In this document: positions 9,223-17,978 of the stretch, in pieces | Position numbering within the stretch: position 1 is the first letter of the stretch | How the letters are laid out: every line of letters starts with the position of its first letter | Origin: Gracilaria vermiculophylla | Taxonomy: Eukaryota > Rhodophyta > Florideophyceae > Gracilariales > Gracilariaceae | Length of the DNA stretch: 19,535 bases | Direction of reading: 5' to 3' | Assembly: GCA_019155205.2 (NCBI GenBank) | Contig: JAHNZQ020000016.1 | Span: 1,678,294-1,697,828 of the forward strand | Notes under the pieces: model-generated | Seen by the model: the letters and a program-made list of their open reading frames with translations, nothing else | Databases searched by the model: none | Told to the model about the DNA's origin: nothing | Program-made: the position numbers and the translations under genes

Positions 9223-10205
9223 AAAACACCTTTTGAGGACACCATCCCGTGTCTGGTCATCCAGGACGCCGACAGAAAAGAAGGATCCGATGGAGAATGT
9301 TTGGAATGCTGTGAACCCGGAGGAAAGTACAGTGGACTCCCTGAGGTGATGGCTATTTTTGAGGAGGAGAAAGAAGTTCTCTCCATCACTGTGGCGGAAT
9401 TCCTGAAGGAACAGAGTACGGATGCGTACTGCAAGGAGTGTCTTGCCACGGCGGGGAGTTTGAAATCGTCATTCGACGTCGCCCGAGACAGCAAGCTTGT
9501 ACGCCGCGCCCCCCTGGATGGAGCTCTCCAAAAGGTGGTCCCGACGAAGCTACGCGCGAGAGTGTTGTATCTCTCGCACTATCCTCGCCTCGCCGGGAAC
9601 CCCGGTAGATCTCGGATGTATTTCATCATGCGGGAGGAGTTCTATTGGCCGAACATGGCTAATGACGCCTTCCAAACGGTGGCGGAATGCTATTCTTGCG
9701 CCGCCGCTAGGGGGAATATACGGACACACCGGACACCGCTCACGCTGCTCCCACCTTCAGGAGCGTTGGATTTTGTGGCCATGGACATCTTGGGCCCTCT
9801 TTCCAAGACGGAGCGAGGGCATTGATTTATCCTTGTGATCACGGATCGTTTTTCCAAGATCACGTGTGCCATCCCCCTCCGGAGTACTACTGAAGCAGTG
9901 ATTGCCGACGCCTTTCTGGGGCATTGGGTTTACCCCCACGGGATACCGTTGTACCTCCTTACGGATAATGGTCCCGAGCTCGCGGGGAAGCTCTTCAGCG
10001 CCGTTTCCGGAATGCTATGGATGAAACAGTTGTGTTTACAACTGCCTATCACCCCCAGACAAATGGACAGGCGGAAAGGTTCAACAAGACCATCGCCTTG
10101 AGACTAAATCACTACGTCGCGGACCACCAGAAGGGTTGGGACGCATATGTGGGCCCCATCCGAAGGGTCTTTTATTCGCCAAGGTTTAATCACCTACAGG
10201 TCACC
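9223..10205 (+). pseudogene. pol of the inner element: integrase, truncated at its C-terminus
   Basis: The zinc-binding N-terminus reads HYPRLAGNPG (9577 on) and CYSC (9688-9699); the second zinc-ligand His is replaced by Asn at 9598-9600. The catalytic core has Asp in AMDILGPL (9784-9786), Asp in LTDNGPE (9964-9966), and Glu in YHPQTNGQAERFNK (10074-10076). There is a TGA at 9823-9825 before FILVITDRFSK. The two later catalytic residues lie 110 nt apart rather than the 108 expected for D35E, placing a +2 (or -1) frameshift near 10000-10017. After YVGPIRRVFYSPRFNHLQV similarity fades at about 10205. The usual C-terminal part (GPY/F module, chromodomain where present) is absent, and the antisense reading frame ends only ~16 bp farther on. 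Confidence 0.9.
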
Positions 10206-10220
10206 AAATCGCGTCGAATA

Positions 10221-12077
10221 CTAGACTTCGGGACGCGCTTTTACCGTGAGCGCTTGGCTCTCGAAGAACTCCGACAGGCTTTCCTTGGGGGTCTCCATCG
10301 AGGCTCGGTCTGTCTGGGCCTTGTGGAGCTCTAAGACACAAGCAAGCGCCTCGCGCAGAGCCTCCACAGAAGAACCCGGAGCAGGACGGCCTGTCACCAG
10401 GCATGCCTGCACCAACTCTTGGATGAAAACCTCCAGAGCCCCAGAGGAGACTCCTCCCAACGGTGCACCCGAGGCGGCTACCTCCGTTGATGGCGCAACA
10501 ACTGCCACGGAAGGAGCCGCGGACGGCGGATCTGCTGGGACACGGGCTCCCTGACGGGATTCCGCGGGCTCCGCAGTGGAAGTCGCCAATACCAAGGACG
10601 GAATCGGTGAGACCAGAGGTGACGGCGGTGCGGGAACTGGTACGCTCCGCAGTCGAGGTTGAGGAATAGGCGCAGGGACGCTCCGCAGTCGGGGTCGCAC
10701 CACTGGTCTCGAAGGTACCGAGACGGGAGCAATCTCGTCCTCGTCCACAGGAGACACGGCGGCTACCACTGCGGGAGCACTCGGCACTGCAGCGGGCCGC
10801 AGAGTTATCACCTCAAGAGGTGCGCCCATATCCTGGGACGGAGCCGGTAATCGACGGGGCGCATCATGCGTCAGGATTTCCATCAAGGTTTTGTAGTCGG
10901 GCACTCGGAGCCGTGGCACCTGAGGAACCCGAGAAGGCGCCAGACGGGGAAAAGCAGGGTGTGCTCGCCCGTCATTGTCTCCATTCGGACTTCTCACAAT
11001 GGGATGGAACTTGTCCTCGCCGTAGTCGTACCAGAGAAAACCCGGTGTGTCATTCCACACCACCTGGAGGTTGTAATCCAACAGCGTCTCCGCTTCGGAC
11101 TCGCTTCATGCGGTGCCCTTATCCAGGTTTTGGATGCCAAAGGAGCGCAGGAACCGTATTATGGACGCCGACAAGGGGAGCAAACGCCCGGCGGTCGGCT
11201 GATATGACGAGTCCCAATAGAGGCGGCCGTCGCGGCATCGGGTATAGGAGGTTACACCTTCATCCGCTGCTTGGAGATACGCCATCAGGGTGCCGACCGC
11301 GAACTCCGTCGAGGTGACCAACATGACAAACCGCCTTAGGGAGTCATGGGGATCCAAGACCTCGGAGGTATGATACGCGAAGGTCATGGGCGTCGCCACG
11401 CAGAGATGCGGGGATACCCAGTGGTACCTCCAGGAGTCATTCACCTTGAGGTAGTACTTCGGATGTTGCGCGGAAGGCATATCATGTAATTCCGTGATAT
11501 GCCATTCATAGAAGTACCCGGAAGCGGTGCGTACTCGAGTCTCGTCCACCAGGTGCGTCCCCCATCGATTCCGATTGTGCCAGTAGAGGCCATCGTATGG
11601 GGGATCGAAGGGCAACACCGCAAGGGCAGAGCGCTCACCAGCAATGCTTCCGGTTCGCCCCGCTCTCTGGTGCGAGCTCTTCTTGCGGAGCAGTACCTGG
11701 AGTCACACTTGGACTTCTCGTTCCTCAGCGCACCTCAGGTATGGAGTATCGCAGTGTCCCTCCGTGGTAGGAGCATTTTCACCATGTACCGGATTATGAA
11801 GCCAGTGAGCGCGATATGCATCCACGCGGTTCCGCTTCTGGTCGTTCCATGCATTCTCCGGTACGGCGAGAAATCGCATCGCCTGAAGGTATGGGCCGAA
11901 GTGGTGAATGTAATCCTCCACGGGACACGGGAGACTCACGCGCCTATCTTGAAACGGGACAAATACCCGCGTGGCGCGATGATCAAAATGCTGCCCTGGA
12001 CGGAACAGTGCACCGCTCGAGGTGTGATGAACCTCAGCATTTGAAGGAGATATAGGCACTGGAGTCGGGGAAGACAT
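10221..12077 (-). pseudogene. Long antisense ORF of unknown function inside the inner element, two TGA interruptions
   Basis: On the strand opposite to gag-pol, one phase stays open for 618 codons from ATG 12077 to TAG 10221-10223, broken only by TGA at codon 125 (11703-11705) and codon 324 (11106-11108). Codons 1-320 look globular and are rich in Trp, Tyr, His and Arg, for example PYDGLYWHNRNRWGTHLVDE, YFYEWHITELHD and SWRYHWVSPHLCVA; the run VVWNDTPGFLWYDYGEDKF follows the second stop. The second half is Pro/Ala/Val/Ser-rich with a 12-residue unit (PRLRSVP) present twice (10642-10713), then a Leu/Glu-rich segment (VEALREALACVLELHKAQ) that may be helical. No signal peptide or membrane segment is evident. 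The phase is also open farther upstream (12140 back to 12320, one TGA at 12141-12143), allowing a start at ATG 12284. I recognise no family. Its strand, length and amino-acid make-up argue for real coding rather than a shadow frame. Antisense accessory ORFs between pol and the 3' LTR are known in plant Grande/Tat-type elements; homology to those is not claimed. Confidence 0.6.
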
Positions 12078-12284
12078 GCCGGAGGTGTACGAAACCGGGT
12101 GGATGGCGACCGAACGCGTGGTAGCACCTGAGGAGAGAGATCAGACACCATATGGGGAACGATTCGTAGTTATATGCCCCACCGAGGAGGGAGCCGCGTC
12201 AAGCCGCCCTCGCGGAATTCGAGGAGAAGCCGGGCAACTGGAATCAGGCGAGTTATGGAGCACCATCGCGAGGCGCGCGCTCAT

Positions 12285-12778
12285 ATCCAAAGGAGAACGA
12301 CTGAGGTGCGGACGAGAGCATTATGAGTCTTGCACCTTCACGGAGATTGAATGAGCGGACGCGAGGAAACGGTGTTTCCAAAAAAGTTGCCTCGAAGGAG
12401 TCGGAGTGGCGAGTGCCTCCAGAGGGTCGGTATCCCCTCGGGACTGACCCACGCTCCGTCCACGGAAGTTGCGCGCTTGCATCGCGCACGGTACGCCGGA
12501 AGACGCGGACACTCGCGTTGCCAACTGGCGCGGCAGCACCAAATGGTGACCCCAAGAAGGAGCAGACGCAGCCGGGTTAGGGAGGAGCAGTGCCCACTAA
12601 CGCCGCAAGTGAAACGCGAGCCCGCGGCGATACGACGCGCAGGAGTATGGAGAAAGGGAGGATCACCTGAAGGAGAGATCGTACAAACCGCCGAAGGCCA
12701 CACTTGCCTCAACACCGGTAGGAGCCACCCCGTGGATCAAGAAATTGGAAGATGCACCTCGAGAGCGTGGTGCAATTT
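12285..12778. other. Uninterpreted internal region of the inner element before the polypurine tract
   Basis: GC-rich sequence with overlapping open frames on both strands and no recognised domain. On the plus strand a short frame of about 55 codons containing YKPPKATLASTPVGATPW ends in TAG at 12778-12780, right at the polypurine tract, a place where pol frames often end; it could be a remnant of a C-terminal sense protein. Any promoter for the antisense ORF would also be expected here or in the 3' LTR. Neither reading can be confirmed from the sequence. Confidence 0.4.
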
Positions 12779-12789
12779 AGGAAAGGGGG
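12779..12789 (+). other. Polypurine tract of the inner element
   Basis: AGGAAAGGGGG, eleven consecutive purines ending two bases before the TG of the 3' LTR. This is the standard plus-strand priming site for reverse transcription and fixes the LTR boundary. Confidence 0.9.
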
Positions 12790-12791
12790 TA

Positions 12792-13343
12792 TGTAGTACA
12801 GTGGCTCCTAAGGAAATAGGGTGGTTTGGCCTCATGTTATAATATTCCTAAGGAGGGCTCGTATTTTTATAGCTGGGCCACGTGGTGCATATTCTCGCCC
12901 ACGTGCGCTACAGTATCCTCGAGGGGCGGTAGAGTTATTATTTTTTTAGTTTATGTATGCTGGTAATTAGTACAGTAGCGAGACCTGCCGAGGCGGGCTC
13001 CCGGATTGATACTTAATCTGCCGGGTGAGCTCGACCTCTGGGAAAGTAAAGACAAGCACCCTTGAGTCTTCATCTACTTTTCCGGTTGGAGTCCCTCGTC
13101 GATCAACTAAGGTTTCTAAGCCGCCGATCCCCAGGTCGTATCATAGCAGCGCCTGTTAGAGCATTGTCCGCCCAGTGAACCTCCCTCTCCGGTTAGTGTT
13201 CGCGGATCCCCTTTAAGAATTCCCCCGGCTCGCGACAGCGGATACCGGAGACGACCTTTAGGAACACGCATCTTTGGAGTCAACAAAAACTCCTAACGGA
13301 CGTTGTGCTTTACTACCTCGAAAGAAGGGCTGACAGTACCACA
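12792..13343 (+). repeat. 3' LTR of the inner element
   Basis: A 552-bp copy of 3847-4399, starting TGTAGTACAGTGGCTCCT and ending AGTACCACA. Differences from the 5' copy are spread along the length, densest around 12940-12965. Outer gag resumes immediately after it. Confidence 0.95.
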
Positions 13344-13781
13344 GAGGTTATGCCTATTAACAGTATTGTGAGAGCACGAGACAGGTTTTATAAGCTAAAG
13401 CAGAAAACCAGTGTGCCCATCTATATGTCTGATTTTCGAAGCATTGTGATCGATATTCCAGTGATGTTTGATTCCGAGAAGCTGGCTAGGTTCACCCAAG
13501 GATAGAAAACACATATTTTCCAGTAAGCTCGCAAATCCAGTCCAACAATGTTTGGCGAAGCAGCGAAGATTGCGCTATACGTCGACGGAGCTTTTAATGG
13601 TGCAGGATTCTTCTATAAGCACAGATTTGGATTCATTTTAGGTTTTCAGAATGGAACAGTTCCCATGGAGATTGGGAATGTCCAAAGGCAAAATGGTCAG
13701 CGAGAAATAGGTGCTGAGCAAATGAGAGATTTGCAAAACAATGCCTGTTTTCTTTGTCATAAACCTAGATTCCGTACGTAG
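13344..13781 (+). pseudogene. Outer element gag, 3' fragment (capsid end and nucleocapsid)
   Basis: Continues the outer gag beyond the inner element in matching phase. The motif INSIVRARDRFYKLKQ followed by SVPIYMSDFRSIVIDIP is the usual capsid helix pair of Ty3/gypsy gag (RARDKL...LKQ...V..Y...F). It continues through EAAKIALYVDGAFNGAGFF and VPMEIGNVQ to a nucleocapsid beginning CFLCHKP, the start of a CX2C zinc knuckle that is lost at a TAG (13779-13781). Stops also lie at 13503-13505 and near 13527. Non-functional. Confidence 0.88.
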
Positions 13782-13936
13782 AGTCACAAGAATGGGAAAT
13801 ACCAGCAGAAGAGAAAGAATACCTAGAGGAATAACACCGGAATGATCTGGACTCATGACATTGACTCGCCTTCTCAGGAAAACTGAGTGGCCCACGTAAA
13901 GTAATAAGACACACTCAGATCGGACACGAAGAGAGT

Positions 13937-14341
13937 GTGATCAACCATTTGGAGAGCGCGTTGAAGTCTCTAAAGGACGAAGTGAAGGCATTGAGAAGAG
14001 AAGAGTTCCGTGATGTGCCAAATATATCAAGTGTAGAGTCAAATGCCATGATTAGGAGTCGTGATGACAACATACTTACGGGAAGATTTATATCCGTACC
14101 ATTACTTGTACTGAGTGGTTCCATGAATGGACTCAGCGTGAAAGTATTGAAAGATGATCGATGACATACTAACTTGGTAAACAGAGAGTTGTTGGCTACG
14201 TATAGAAGCTAAAATATCTTAGAAGTTTGTCAGGAAAACGCTTCGGCTGAGCATTCTCAGAAAGAAACAAAGGAAGAAGCATCGGAAGTCATACTCAATG
14301 GGACTCTATGACTTGGAGCTCATACCTTCACGTCTATTTGA
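13937..14341 (+). pseudogene. Outer element protease region, degenerate
   Basis: A reading phase with several stops that leads into the RT frame. LLVLSGSMNGLSVKVLKDD followed after a stop by HTNLVNREL, then VCQENASAEHSQKETKEEAS, and across further stops into YDVLLRMPWHVA just downstream, is the layout of a retropepsin-like domain in a Ty3/gypsy lineage. The candidate active-site loop is LKDD at about 14145-14156 and is damaged: Arg and then TGA follow. Assignment rests on position and on the D-V-L-L-x-M-P-W motif; the catalytic triad cannot be confirmed. Confidence 0.65.
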
Positions 14342-16060
14342 ATGGTTGCTAATTTCAGGTATGATGTTCTGTTGAGAATGCCGTGGCATGTTGCCCGTAG
14401 TTCAACAATCGATTATGAACGAGTGATTTTAAAGCTTGAACCAGATGTTATTCCACCGATTCGAAAGAATAATGAAATGATTCAAGTGACGAATGTAGGT
14501 GTGAAAAAGTTTCGAAGAATGATGAGAAAGAATAAAATGAAAGTTGAATTGTTTCAAGTTAAAGCCCGAGAGGTTAAGCATTCGGATGGAGAAAAGCTCA
14601 CTAGAAAGATTGTCATATTGGAGCGACGGTTTGCAGAATTTGAGTCTGACATCAAAACAGAGTTACGGCCTGGATTGTCACCAAAGAGATTCGTTCATCA
14701 TGTGATCCAGGTCGAAGAAGACTCGAAGCCTCCACATCGTCCGTTATTCTAGCTGTCTGGAGTCGGGTTAGAAGCAGCAAAGGAATATAGTCGGAGACGT
14801 TGCTTAAATCAGGGAAGATAAGACCAAGCAAATCACCATATGGAGCTTCAATTTTTTTCGTTAAACAAAATGGAATTGTTAAGAGGAGTGGTAGACTATC
14901 GAGCACTTAATCGACTCACTAAGAAAAGTAACGCTCCCATCCCGAGATCCGATGAGCTGTCTGATAGCCTTGGAGCAGCAAAAAATTTCTGCAATTTACA
15001 TCTAAAGACGGAATTCCATCGAATACGGGTGAAGCCAGAAAATATCGAGAAGACTGCTTTCAACACAAAGTATGGGCAATTTGTGTATCTTTTAATGCCC
15101 ATGGGGCTTTGTAATGCTCGTGCCACTTTTCAAACGTTGGTAAACCAGCTGTTTTATGATTGTATTGATGACGTTCTGGTGGTCTATGTCGATGATCTCC
15201 TGATTTTCAGTAAGGATGAAGCAAGTCACTTGAAGCACATCGAAACTGTATTGCGTCCATTCGAAGAAAACAAATTGTTTATGGCCCCAGAGAATTGTGA
15301 GATTATGAAAACAGAGATCGACTTCTAAGGATTCCTTGTCGGTAAGGATGGACTGAGAGTTAACCCATCTAGGGTCGAAGTACTGAAGACTTGGCCCAAG
15401 CCGAAAGCCTTATTTGAAATTCGAATTTTCCTGGGACTACTGCATTTTATTCGACATTTCATACCAAAATGTTCAGAAGTTGCTCTCCGATGACGAATCT
15501 GACGAAGAAATATCAAGGTATCGAGAAATGCAATGAAAAATGTGACGAAGCTTTTCAGAAGTTAAAAGGGGAAATTACAAATGCGCAAATTTTAGTATCG
15601 CCTGATTGCAGCAGGCCATTCAGATGCCACATTGATGCTTCGCAGACCGATGTTGGTGAAACTTTGAAACTACTTAATGAGAACGGAAGAGACCGCATTA
15701 TTGCCATTTATTCAAAGAAGTTATTATCAAGAGAGTCCGAGTACATTTTGGTATCGCCTGATTGCAGCAGGCCATTCAGATGCCACATTGATGCTTCACA
15801 GACCGATGTTGGTGAAACTTTGAAACTACTTAATGAGAACGGAAGAGACCGCGTTATTGCCATTTATTCAAAGACGTTATTATCAACAGAGTCCGAGTAC
15901 ACAGCTAATAACAGAGAGCTTTTTGGGCTTCTCTCATTGCCTACTAGGTTCAGATGTTTTTTGAAAGGGTCGGAGTTCGAAGTTCAAACAGAAAACCAAG
16001 TGCTTAAAAGTTTCTTTACACAAACCGAAACTAGGCAGAAAAGAATCGAGATGGCTTGAA
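14342..16060 (+). pseudogene. Outer element reverse transcriptase and RNase H, degenerate
   Basis: It begins with YDVLLRMPWHVARSSTIDYE and the RT entry ELRPGLSPKRFVHHVIQVEE. RT blocks follow: VVDYRALNRLTKKSNAPIPR, HLKTEFHRIRVKPENIEKTA, YGQFVYLLMPMGLCNARATF, and the polymerase box YVDD at 15185-15196. The catalytic first Asp is in a changed context (NLHLKTEF where relatives have LDLKTGF), which suggests its loss. Then come FLVGKDGLRVNP and an RNase H-type region starting HIDASQ, which is tandemly duplicated (15589-15900). Breaks include TAG after 14749, a frameshift pair near 14820-14880, TAA 15326-15328, a frameshift near 15485 and another near 16040. Non-functional. Confidence 0.92.
15589..15900 (+). 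repeat. Tandem in-frame duplication of 156 bp in the outer RNase H
   Basis: Two adjacent 156-bp units, 15589-15744 and 15745-15900, each 52 codons and differing at about five bases. Each encodes a segment starting ILVSPDCSRPFRCHIDASQ and ending SESEY. Upstream of unit 1 and downstream of unit 2 the protein is normal for the family, so one whole unit is extra. It duplicates the first catalytic-Asp region of RNase H. Confidence 0.95.
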
Positions 16061-17443
16061 ACTCTTGGAAATTTTGGAATATTTCCTATAACACTTAAAT
16101 ATGATATGATACAAGTCTCAAGAGATGTTCTATACAGAGCTTCTTATGATATGGAAAAGATTGATGGTGGCTTATTATGCAATGGCGTTGAGGTGCCATA
16201 TGTCCAACATAAAGAAGGAATACCTCGATATGATGAAGATCAATTTTTTTATCCTGTTGTGAAATTCATAAAATATGAATGGCCAGAACATCAAATTGAA
16301 AGACGGAAACTGGAAAAAATACTCCCAATGTTAAAAAAGGATGGTGAAAGACTCTTCGACAATGAAAAGTTTTGCATACCGGAAAAGTCCGTGTCTGATG
16401 TGTTGCAATTAGCCCATGAGTTTAAGATAAGTGGTCATTTTGAGATTGCAAAGACACTGTCGAGACTTAGCAATATCCATTGGAGGCACAAGAGTCGAGA
16501 TATTCGAAAATATATCGAAGGATGTATGAGATGTAAGCAGTTTAAGGACGCAAATCAAAAGAAGTTAACCGACCCAGAATCTTAGAGCTACCAGAGAGAA
16601 GATGAGGCTCATTGTCTACAGACTTTATCGTAAGCCTACCCACGTCAATAGATGGGTTTGATGCTATAACTACATGGGTTGATCGGTTGGCCAGAAGAGT
16701 TCATTTCTTAAGTTGTACTACTAATGAAACAGCTGAAGACACCGCCAAATGCCTTCTTCTTAAACATTTTGAGGCACCATGGAATGCCGGATAGCATAAC
16801 CTTGGACCAAGATGCAATGTTCAAATCCATGTTTTGGGATCATCTAATGAAACTTTGTGGAGATAAGTTGAAAATGTCTGATGGAGCGACTGAAATCATG
16901 AACAGAATGCTTGAAAACTATTTAAATTTTTATTTCTCTTACCATCAAAATGACTGGGATGAACGGCTGTTTGCAGCTGAGTTTGTATACAACCCTGCAT
17001 CGTCTGATGATCTTGGGATATCACTGTTTTAATTGGATCTTGGATGGACACTGAAGTCTCCACTTGACATGCTTTCTGACAAAGAGATACTATTGCAAAA
17101 TATGGAAGAAATCAAAGAAAATCTGAAAGCCTCACTTGAAGATGCACAGTACTCTTATAAAATTGCAGAACCTGGCCAAAGCGCGTATTCTTTTATGAAA
17201 AATCGGGTTCCTAAATATGAAGTCGGAGAAAATGTTTGGCTCAACTGGTCATCGTTCAAGGATGTCTATGCAAATTCTCAAGTATCTGATAAGCTAGGTG
17301 CCGGAAGATTCTGCCCTTTCCATATTGTGAAGATAATTGGAAAGAATGCTTCGAAGCTTGAGCTCCCTGATCATATCGAATTTCATCCTATTTTGTTTAT
17401 GTCAACCATACGATATCTCACCAAGATCACCCAGCTGATATAG
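16049..17443 (+). pseudogene. Outer element integrase, degenerate
   Basis: Starts RWLETLGNFGIFPITLKYD (RNase H/integrase link). The zinc finger is LAHEFKISGHF...CMRCKQF with all four ligands (H, H, C, C) present. The core Asp lies in STDFIVSLPTS (16621-16623), the second Asp in TLDQDAMF (16805-16807), and Glu in GATEIMNRMLENY (16892-16894). The second Asp and Glu are 87 nt apart, 21 nt short of the D35E spacing, so seven codons are missing where relatives have the S/T-x-x-H-P-Q-T segment. The C-terminal part follows (YSYKIAEPGQSAYSF, VGENVWLNWSSF, KLGAGRFCPFHIVKIIG), matching the GPY/F-type module. Frameshifts occur near 16590 and 16775, with stops TAG 16583-16585 and TAA 17030-17032. Confidence 0.92.
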
Positions 17444-17688
17444 CTGCAGCTGCTCAGCCAAGACCAGAACCGGTAAAAACAGAAAATGGCGAAGAATATG
17501 CAGTTGCAGCTATTCTCAAGCTCAGAAAACGAGGAAGAAGATATCAGTTTCTGGCTCTTACAAAAGGAACGCCCACTCACGGTACTGAGTGGCTAAGCAC
17601 AAAATCATTTGCTCTCAAAGATGGAACCATTACTGGTGTATAGCAGGAATATATTCGCCAAGCAGTAATATTATGGAAGTATCATTGA
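17413..17688 (+). pseudogene. Outer element chromodomain-like C-terminus of integrase
   Basis: After a frameshift at about 17410 a frame without its own ATG runs to TAG 17641-17643 and on to TGA 17686-17688. It reads EEYAVAAILKLRKRGRRYQF followed by LALTKGT...TEWLSTKSF and, after the TAG, QEYIRQAVILW. This matches the chromodomain pattern Y-x-V-E-x-I-L...R-x-x-Y-x-V-K-W...W...L...Y, though the VKW strand reads LALTK. Chromodomains in chromoviral integrases direct insertion toward particular chromatin. Position, directly after the GPY/F module and before the 3' LTR, supports this. Confidence 0.7.
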
Positions 17689-17720
17689 CGAGAAAGGCAA
17701 TAGTGTAGGGATTGAACACG

Positions 17721-17978
17721 TGTGGCAAATTGTTTTCAAGCTACAATTCATTTATTTAGTGTGACATCGAAAGATAGTTCATGAACTCCTCTAGAAGTGT
17801 CTGGTGGGTTTTCAGCTCAACTTGTTGTGCTGGACAACTTACAACTTTGTTCTAGACTTCTCCAACGGGGAGAAGCTAAAGTCTGTATAAGGGCGTGGTG
17901 CTCTTGATTAACAAGGGCATCAGGCAACTGAAGTAAAGTTTTATTCAACCTATCGTGTACGTATTCCTACTAATTTCA
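17721..17978 (+). repeat. 3' LTR of the outer element
   Basis: A 258-bp copy of 3239-3500, starting TGTGGCAAATTG and ending CTAATTTCA, with TATA box GTATAAGG at 17885-17892. The stretch 17689-17720 just before it holds only a weak purine run (GAGAAAGG at 17690-17697), so a polypurine tract is no longer obvious. Confidence 0.92.

Larger units (their letters stand above)
3847..13343 (+). mobile_element. Inner Ty3/gypsy LTR retrotransposon nested in outer gag
   Basis: A 9.5 kb element in the same orientation as its host element. It has LTRs 3847-4399 and 12792-13343, a primer-binding site at 4402, gag in frame from 4556, a pol frame with protease, RT, RNase H and integrase to about 10205, a long antisense reading frame (10221-12077), and a polypurine tract AGGAAAGGGGG at 12779-12789. 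Its coding sequence is clearly richer in G+C than the outer element. Damage is mostly isolated nonsense codons in otherwise continuous frames, plus one frameshift in integrase. By eye the LTRs differ at roughly 70-80 of about 553 positions, less than the outer pair. RT and RNase H sequences differ so strongly from the outer element that the two belong to different lineages. Confidence 0.95.
3239..17978 (+). mobile_element. Outer Ty3/gypsy LTR retrotransposon, degenerate and interrupted
   Basis: The element is bounded by direct LTRs (3239-3500 and 17721-17978), each beginning TGTG and ending TTTCA. Domain order is gag, protease, RT, RNase H, integrase, chromodomain-like tail, which is the Ty3/gypsy (Metaviridae) order. 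Flanking 5-bp sequences CTCTT (3234-3238) and ATCTT (17979-17983) match at four of five bases, consistent with an aged target-site duplication. Without the 9.5 kb inner element inserted in its gag it would be about 5.2 kb, a normal size. Coding regions have many stops and frameshifts, so it is not autonomous. By eye the LTRs differ at roughly 45 of about 260 positions, indicating an old insertion. Confidence 0.93.

Noticed and set aside
10246..12055. Plus-strand frames of 80-180 codons (10246-10554, 10820-11317, 11499-12044, 11816-12055) as sense accessory genes
   Set aside because: They sit in different phases, overlap each other and read as low-complexity Arg/Ser/Pro-rich peptides, while the minus strand offers one phase across the whole region with more protein-like composition.
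3239..17978. A prokaryotic mobile element, CRISPR array or operon
   Set aside because: LTR structure, primer-binding sites, polypurine tract and Ty3/gypsy domain order are eukaryotic; no spaced repeat array or operon organisation was seen.
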